Positions 9,601 through 10,082 of a stretch of 10,082 nucleotides of DNA are shown piece by piece. The notes beneath the pieces are model-generated. The model did no database searches and had not been told where the DNA came from. It saw only the letters and a program-made list of their open reading frames with translations. Source of the DNA: Phoronis pallida. Its lineage: Eukaryota > Phoronida > Phoronidae. Position 1 is the first letter of the stretch; every line of letters begins with the position of its first letter. The stretch lies in contig JAOXYC010253343.1 in assembly GCA_028565715.1 (NCBI GenBank), forward strand, positions 1-10,082, given 5' to 3'. The position numbers and the translations under genes were made by a program.

Positions 9601-9992
9601 CACTGTAAACTCTGGAATAAGGATTAAAACAAATTAGTCAAGAGAAAACACAGAAATAAAGTTGTTATGTGTCATTGTAGCAAAGAGGAATGGACAGTAA
9701 ACTATCTGAAATAATAGAAAGAGTTGTTAAACTTGTATCTATCTCTCCTGCCCAGTCTATGCAGTATTACCGGTCCAATAGTGGAGTAGGGGTCCGACCA
9801 GAATCTCCGTAATTTATACACCCTGCGGTCGGCTGTGCCGTCATGTTCGTCCATTGAACCATTGGATGTGCTACCGTTGTTGTTATTGTTGTTGTTGTAA
9901 ATCATTTGAGGGAAGGTCCTTGATAGTGTTCTTCCGTGGGTAATATTGGATTCAATGGTGTCTTGGTGAGATTTTAGTGTGTGTAGAATCTC
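442..9992 (-). CDS. SYNE1: Nesprin-like giant spectrin-repeat rod protein, internal segment (15 exons, both ends open)
   Basis: Fifteen minus-strand exons, joined at GT-AG introns, give about 1,308 codons without a stop: 9992-9771, 9162-8986, 8761-8621, 8301-8105, 7845-7725, 7324-6998, 6712-6401, 6196-5876, 5547-4759, 4397-4224, 3049-2888, 2532-2041, 1640-1476, 1157-1002 and 611-442. The product is a rod of tandem three-helix spectrin repeats. Helix-A tryptophans or their equivalents recur about every 101-112 residues, giving eleven helix-A segments, about ten complete repeats plus partial ends. Family knowledge: nesprins tether nuclei to the cytoskeleton through an N-terminal actin-binding domain and a C-terminal KASH segment. 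Neither is in this window, so the role rests on rod similarity alone. The nesprin call is from recognition (for example 'LTGDKYSVEAKLSTVQDLL' across exons 14-15). A plakin (dystonin/MACF1) is the main alternative; dystrophin or spectrin is less likely. The symbol is a family label, not proven orthology. Introns are listed separately. Confidence 0.7.
612..1001 (-). other. Intron between exons 14 and 15 (390 bp)
   Basis: Bounded by GTGAGT and TCATTATTACAG. AT-rich with short A and T runs. Nothing recognised. Confidence 0.85.
1002..1157 (-). CDS. Exon 14: spectrin helix A and nesprin-type A-B transition
   Basis: 52 codons, phase 0 at both ends (TGCACTCTAG|GTT; CAA|GTGAGT). VEENLEGALQQQCEDTVQDQ (local 1-20) is the helix-C tail and early helix A. 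QRWMTAATEKADWC (21-34) carries Trp23 at the WL position. LTGDKYSVEAKLSTVQ (37-52) is the A-B loop and start of helix B. The GD..S.EAKL..VQ pattern is the strongest nesprin-like signature in the window. Trp23 lies about 112 residues after the equivalent site of exon 12. Confidence 0.9.
1158..1475 (-). other. Intron between exons 13 and 14 (318 bp)
   Basis: Bounded by GTATGA and ATTGCACTCTAG. AT-rich, nothing recognised. Confidence 0.85.
1476..1640 (-). CDS. Exon 13: spectrin helices B and C
   Basis: 55 codons, phase 0 at both ends (ATTTTACAG|AAA; AAG|GTATGA). It was placed from its splice sites and protein and has no start codon of its own. KAKEQLLVQEQALKCVDDNL is helix B. TASLVKDAAIIQRKFEAALN is helix C, with Phe46 in place of tryptophan. 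It joins exon 14 as NRANK|VEENLEGALQQ. Confidence 0.9.
1641..2040 (-). other. Intron between exons 12 and 13 (400 bp)
   Basis: Bounded by GTAACA and TTACTTATTTTACAG. AT-rich, nothing recognised. Confidence 0.85.
2041..2532 (-). CDS. Exon 12: long exon covering about one and a half spectrin repeats
   Basis: 164 codons, phase 0 at both ends (TGCTTTTAG|AAC; AAG|GTAACA). The frame is open well upstream of its first internal ATG (2343), so that ATG is not a start. QENLEAQLAHWDQIG (local 6-20) leads into helix A, with Trp16 and Trp29 (CEAWVDGTL). Helix B is about 48-80, helix C about 87-115 with Trp99, and the next helix A begins at LGEF (115-118). That helix A has no tryptophan at either position. 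Helix B then starts at EDLVQRLQQAK. Confidence 0.92.
2533..2887 (-). other. Intron between exons 11 and 12 (355 bp)
   Basis: Bounded by GTTTGT and TTGTTTTGCTTTTAG. AT-rich, no recognisable features. Confidence 0.85.
2888..3049 (-). CDS. Exon 11: spectrin helices B and C
   Basis: 54 codons, phase 0 at both ends (GTCATTCCAG|AAT; CAG|GTTTGT, with T at +3). NANVDLSHHHAALDSYVNRGHQLVKEL continues helix B from exon 10. SPINSQIENNKQGWSETMQ is helix C, with Trp49 at the expected place. Helix C continues in exon 12 as NLSESQENLEAQLAHW. Confidence 0.9.
3050..4223 (-). other. Intron between exons 10 and 11 (1,174 bp, longest in window)
   Basis: Bounded by GTAAGG and TTGTCATTCCAG. Strongly AT-rich. The protein across the junction (HLADIK|NANVDLSHHHAALD) is a continuous helix B, so no missing exon is needed. 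An 86-codon plus-strand frame at 3581-3841 has mixed hydrophobic composition and no recognisable family, and is regarded as chance. A near-perfect inverted repeat at 4000-4067 is listed separately. Confidence 0.8.
4000..4067. repeat. Imperfect 17-bp inverted repeat
   Basis: The arm at 4000-4016 (ACAAAATTGTAGAAATT) matches the reverse complement of 4051-4067 (AATTTCTAAAATTTTGC) at 15 of 17 positions, with a 34-base spacer. Both arms are AT-rich, so chance is a real alternative. No target duplication is evident. Confidence 0.4.
4224..4397 (-). CDS. Exon 10: spectrin helix A and start of helix B
   Basis: 58 codons, phase 0 at both ends (TTTTCTAG|TCA; AAG|GTAAGG). SHLEEKDHLYSTVTSLWQHF (local 1-20) closes helix C and begins helix A at Trp17. 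FNTQEEVAKHLADIK (44-58) opens helix B. 'FNTQEEV.KHL' is a phrase I associate with nesprin rods, from memory only. Spacing from exon 9 Trp185 to the WL-equivalent here is about 108 residues. Confidence 0.9.
4398..4758 (-). other. Intron between exons 9 and 10 (361 bp)
   Basis: Bounded by GTAAGA and TTTCATTTTCTAG. AT-rich. The exon 9 frame runs on into it by chance for about 55 codons before a stop, with hydrophobic, non-spectrin residues. No other content recognised. Confidence 0.85.
4759..5547 (-). CDS. Exon 9: long exon spanning more than two spectrin repeats
   Basis: 263 codons, phase 0 at both ends (CCAATAG|GGT; GAG|GTAAGA). Local order: helix B 1-25, helix C 34-60 (LKKRFDKMAAVYKNINELAV), helix A from Trp63 (LLNKWNEFDRVQKGASRQLK). 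Then helix B around 92-112, with two tryptophans (102, 111) where most repeats have none, and helix C 139-168. The next helix A is at 170-195 (DDLLTWVRQAEFKM, Trp185), followed by helices B and C to Trp259 (REWHHLE). The helix-A sites lie 109 residues apart. It is the longest exon here and has no introns at the A-B boundaries that split exons 6-8. Its tail continues directly into exon 10. Confidence 0.93.
5548..5875 (-). other. Intron between exons 8 and 9 (328 bp)
   Basis: Bounded by GTATGC and AAATGTCCAATAG. AT-rich. The small frames seen on both strands lack spectrin character and usable splice sites. I recognise nothing else in it. Confidence 0.8.
5876..6196 (-). CDS. Exon 8: one spectrin-repeat unit (helices B-C-A)
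   Basis: 107 codons, phase 0 at both ends (TTTTTTCACATAG|GCT; CAG|GTATGC). ALLEEVQCQEPMLATVHKNL is helix B. DSLKDMEKTAKARYDDMHST is helix C, with Tyr46 in place of the usual tryptophan. HDEMVRLETWAQKMEKKL (local 71-88) is the end of helix A, with Trp80 at the WL position. Trp80 of exon 6 to Trp80 here is 213 residues, two repeats. The exon boundaries fall between helices A and B, as in exons 6 and 7. Confidence 0.92.
6401..6712 (-). CDS. Exon 7: one spectrin-repeat unit (helices B-C-A)
   Basis: 104 codons, phase 0 at both ends. The acceptor is GATTGTTTTGCAG|GGT and the donor AAG|GTTTGT, with T at +3. GFLKEQSDNQKLLARLTEET is helix B. IASELAHIQERWDSLCSASV is helix C (Trp40). KWNTFHEEIKSCQDAQMLLA is helix A, with Trp61 at the early position and no tryptophan at the later one. 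Spacing from Trp67 of exon 6 to Trp61 is 103 residues. Confidence 0.92.
6998..7324 (-). CDS. Exon 6: helices B and C of one repeat and helix A of the next
   Basis: 109 codons, phase 0 at both ends (TTGCAG|GCC; AAG|GTAAGT, a strong donor). AICSEVYDKHTPLEDLEKEG (local 1-20) is helix B. RETTSLKGRLADTRRKWDSL (30-49) opens helix C with the conserved RW.SL pattern (Trp46). HWNLYQNHLNNLLPWLQNAE (66-85) is helix A with Trp67 and Trp80. From Trp14 of exon 5 to Trp80 is 106 residues, one repeat. The length of one repeat plus phase-0 edges makes this exon a transferable unit. Confidence 0.92.
7325..7724 (-). other. Intron between exons 5 and 6 (400 bp), with MITE-like insert
   Basis: Runs from GTAGGT beside exon 5 to TTTTCTTTGCAG beside exon 6. 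A GC-richer inverted-repeat element occupies 7374-7523 and is listed separately. The remaining sequence is AT-rich without recognisable content. Confidence 0.8.
7374..7523. mobile_element. MITE-like 150-bp element with perfect 15-bp terminal inverted repeats
   Basis: CAATGGGGCTAGTTG at 7374-7388 is the exact reverse complement of CAACTAGCCCCATTG at 7509-7523. The interior is GC-richer than the surrounding intron. It holds further symmetry: GCGCATGCGC (self-complementary), a hairpin GCCATT/AATGGC at 7435-7449, and TATGTGG paired with CCACATA. TAAACA occurs at 7370-7375 and 7525-7530 and could be a target duplication, but the left copy overlaps the inverted repeat by two bases, so this is uncertain. 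It encodes no transposase. Superfamily not assigned. Confidence 0.6.
7725..7845 (-). CDS. Exon 5: spectrin helix A (WLEYY...FDEWL)
   Basis: 121 bases after a pyrimidine-rich acceptor (TTTGTTTGTTTTATAG). The first base completes an Arg codon, then 40 codons follow and end in phase 0 at ATG|GTAGGT. WLEYYDNLAKFDEWLANTEENL is a clear helix A with both tryptophans (local 1 and 14). The exon was placed from its protein and splice sites and is the shortest here. The distance from Trp6 of exon 3 to Trp1 here is 108 residues, one repeat. Confidence 0.87.
8105..8301 (-). CDS. Exon 4: spectrin helices B and C
   Basis: 65 codons plus two bases. It opens in phase 0 after TCTCTTTCAG|GAA and ends ACT AG|GTTTGT, so the final Arg codon is shared with exon 5. 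ELLQQVESLPPVLSEIKALNSHLQQ (local 1-25) is helix B. A short loop with RRGS at 31-34 follows. LQNDLVDTENKLHDSS to RVAQLQ (35-61) is helix C and leads into exon 5 as NESTRWLEYYD, the normal helix C-to-A transition. The GTTTGT donor has T at +3. Confidence 0.88.
8302..8620 (-). other. Intron between exons 3 and 4 (319 bp)
   Basis: Bounded by GTGAAG at exon 3 and the strong acceptor TTTCTCTTTCAG at exon 4. A minus-strand open stretch at about 8392-8520 reads IRLKEFERDFNQK and later RIYIPLWQSW, with a donor-like GG|GTAACG near 8390. No pyrimidine-backed acceptor precedes it, and exons 3 and 4 already make a continuous repeat. It is treated as intronic. Confidence 0.75.
8621..8761 (-). CDS. Exon 3: spectrin helix A with a proline-rich A-B loop
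   Basis: Forty-seven codons, phase 0 at both ends. The acceptor is TGCTTATAG|CAA and the donor CTG|GTGAAG. The WEDYE motif (local 6-10) starts helix A. Y19-V20 sits where many repeats have WL, and NQVEDEL (21-27) completes the helix. Residues 28-36 (KKPRPPPGP) form an unusual basic proline-rich loop before helix B (AIHRELEDKL). The join to exon 4, DKL|ELLQQVE, keeps the heptad pattern. Confidence 0.88.
8986..9162 (-). CDS. Exon 2: spectrin-repeat helices B and C
   Basis: Fifty-nine codons, phase 0 at both ends. The acceptor is TTCTCCAG|GCA and the donor AAA|GTAAGT, a strong site. Local residues 1-27 (AIMCKLEDDSLKVEADIQAG...) form helix B. Residues 31-59 (FIQPAVDRLDGEWRQTTELASAKFNSLK) form helix C, with Trp44 at the usual helix-C aromatic position. 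Helix C runs on into QTLKKW of exon 3. The first ten residues align with the start of exon 1 (EILHTLKSHQ), so the two exons may encode alternative versions of the same helix. Confidence 0.88.
9163..9770 (-). other. Intron between exons 1 and 2 (608 bp)
   Basis: AT-rich sequence that ends at the acceptor TTTGTTCTCCAG before exon 2. If the second exon 1 donor is used, the intron begins at 9821 instead. On the minus strand I found no polyadenylation hexamer (AATAAA or ATTAAA). I also found no further frame with spectrin-helix character and plausible splice sites. Nothing else is recognisable. Confidence 0.6.
9771..9992 (-). CDS. Exon 1 (of this window): helix-B-like start plus asparagine-rich insert; 3' end uncertain
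   Basis: The acceptor at 9993-9995 follows a pyrimidine-rich tract (ACTTGTTGGCACTTTCAG) and opens in phase 0 with EILHTLKSHQDTIES, which looks like spectrin helix B (local residues 1-28). A low-complexity insert follows: seven Asn (33-39), then a Ser/Gly/Asn/Asp segment, then a basic aromatic stretch RRVYKLRRFWSDPYSTIGP (56-74). The chosen donor, CCG|GTAATA at 9770-9769, ends in phase 0 and fits exon 2. A second phase-0 donor, AGG|GTGTAT at 9821-9820, would shorten the exon to 57 codons. If neither is used, the frame stops at TAG 9704-9702 after the tail NNSFYYFR. No AATAAA or ATTAAA lies on the minus strand between that stop and exon 2, which argues against a terminal exon. The start is well supported, the 3' end is not, and the exon may be alternative. 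Confidence 0.6.
9876..9896 (-). repeat. Coding AAC/AAT trinucleotide repeat (poly-Asn tract)
   Basis: Seven triplets read GTT GTT GTT ATT GTT GTT GTT on the plus strand. They encode seven consecutive asparagines in exon 1 on the minus strand. The single AAT interrupts an otherwise pure AAC run. It lies inside a Ser/Gly/Asn insert with no spectrin-helix character. Confidence 0.9.
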
Positions 9993-10082
9993 CTGAAAGT
10001 GCCAACAAGTAAAACACATGCTGTTATTACAAAAAGCAACAACACTTCACTCACGCTTTATACAACAATGGGTTCATTGAAA

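Noticed and set aside
10053-10082. Strong-looking donor GTGAGT at 10054-10053, suggesting an upstream exon at the window edge
   Set aside because: In the phase needed to join exon 1 (phase 0), the preceding codons contain TAA, and the resulting intron would be only about 60 bases.
1-10082. CRISPR array, bacterial operon or mobile gene cluster
   Set aside because: The window has GT-AG introns and a metazoan rod protein. There is no regular direct-repeat array and no prokaryotic-style gene packing.

Overview
The window is an internal piece of one large, multi-exon eukaryotic gene on the minus strand. Fifteen coding exons were placed between about 9992 (upstream) and 442 (downstream). All have GT donors and AG acceptors and join into one open frame of about 1,308 residues with no internal stop. 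Neither end of the gene is present: the first exon begins at an acceptor, and the last ends at a donor with a split codon. No promoter, start codon, UTR or final stop was found.

The joined protein is almost entirely alpha-helical coiled coil of the spectrin-repeat type. Eleven helix-A segments can be placed at spacings of roughly 101-112 residues. There is no actin-binding calponin-homology domain, EF-hand, GAS2 or KASH segment here, so this is rod. The sequence style is closest to nesprin (SYNE1/SYNE2, MSP-300, ANC-1), especially the 'LTGD..SVEAKL..VQ.LL' stretch across exons 14-15, the W..(F/Y)..........WL..(A/T)E helix-A pattern and the lack of linkers. Plakins (dystonin/MACF1) are the main alternative. 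In nesprins such a rod spans between actin and the outer nuclear membrane. That role is family knowledge; only the rod is visible here.

The organism is an animal, probably an invertebrate. Introns are compact (about 0.2-1.2 kb) and AT-rich, with small inverted-repeat elements, and the protein is clearly diverged from the vertebrate forms. A lophotrochozoan such as a mollusc is my guess, with low confidence.

Layout from high to low coordinates (gene direction): exon 1 (an N-rich insert, 3' end uncertain), exons 2-5 (partial repeat, then one repeat and the start of another), exons 6-8 (roughly one repeat each), exon 9 (789 nt, more than two repeats), exons 10-11, exon 12 (492 nt), and exons 13-15. 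Introns hold no convincing second gene. They carry a MITE-like 150-bp inverted-repeat element (7374-7523), a diffuse inverted repeat (4000-4067) and a structure-rich GC block with tRNA-like boxes, a tandem 20-mer and a perfect 14-bp hairpin (1-290).

Twelve of the fifteen exons begin and end in phase 0, which is unusually modular and would let most exons be skipped in frame. The least ordinary spot is exon 1: a coding AAC/AAT microsatellite, a non-spectrin tail, two possible donors, an in-frame stop if intron sequence is retained, and a start that mirrors the start of exon 2. I see no undescribed multi-gene system in this window.
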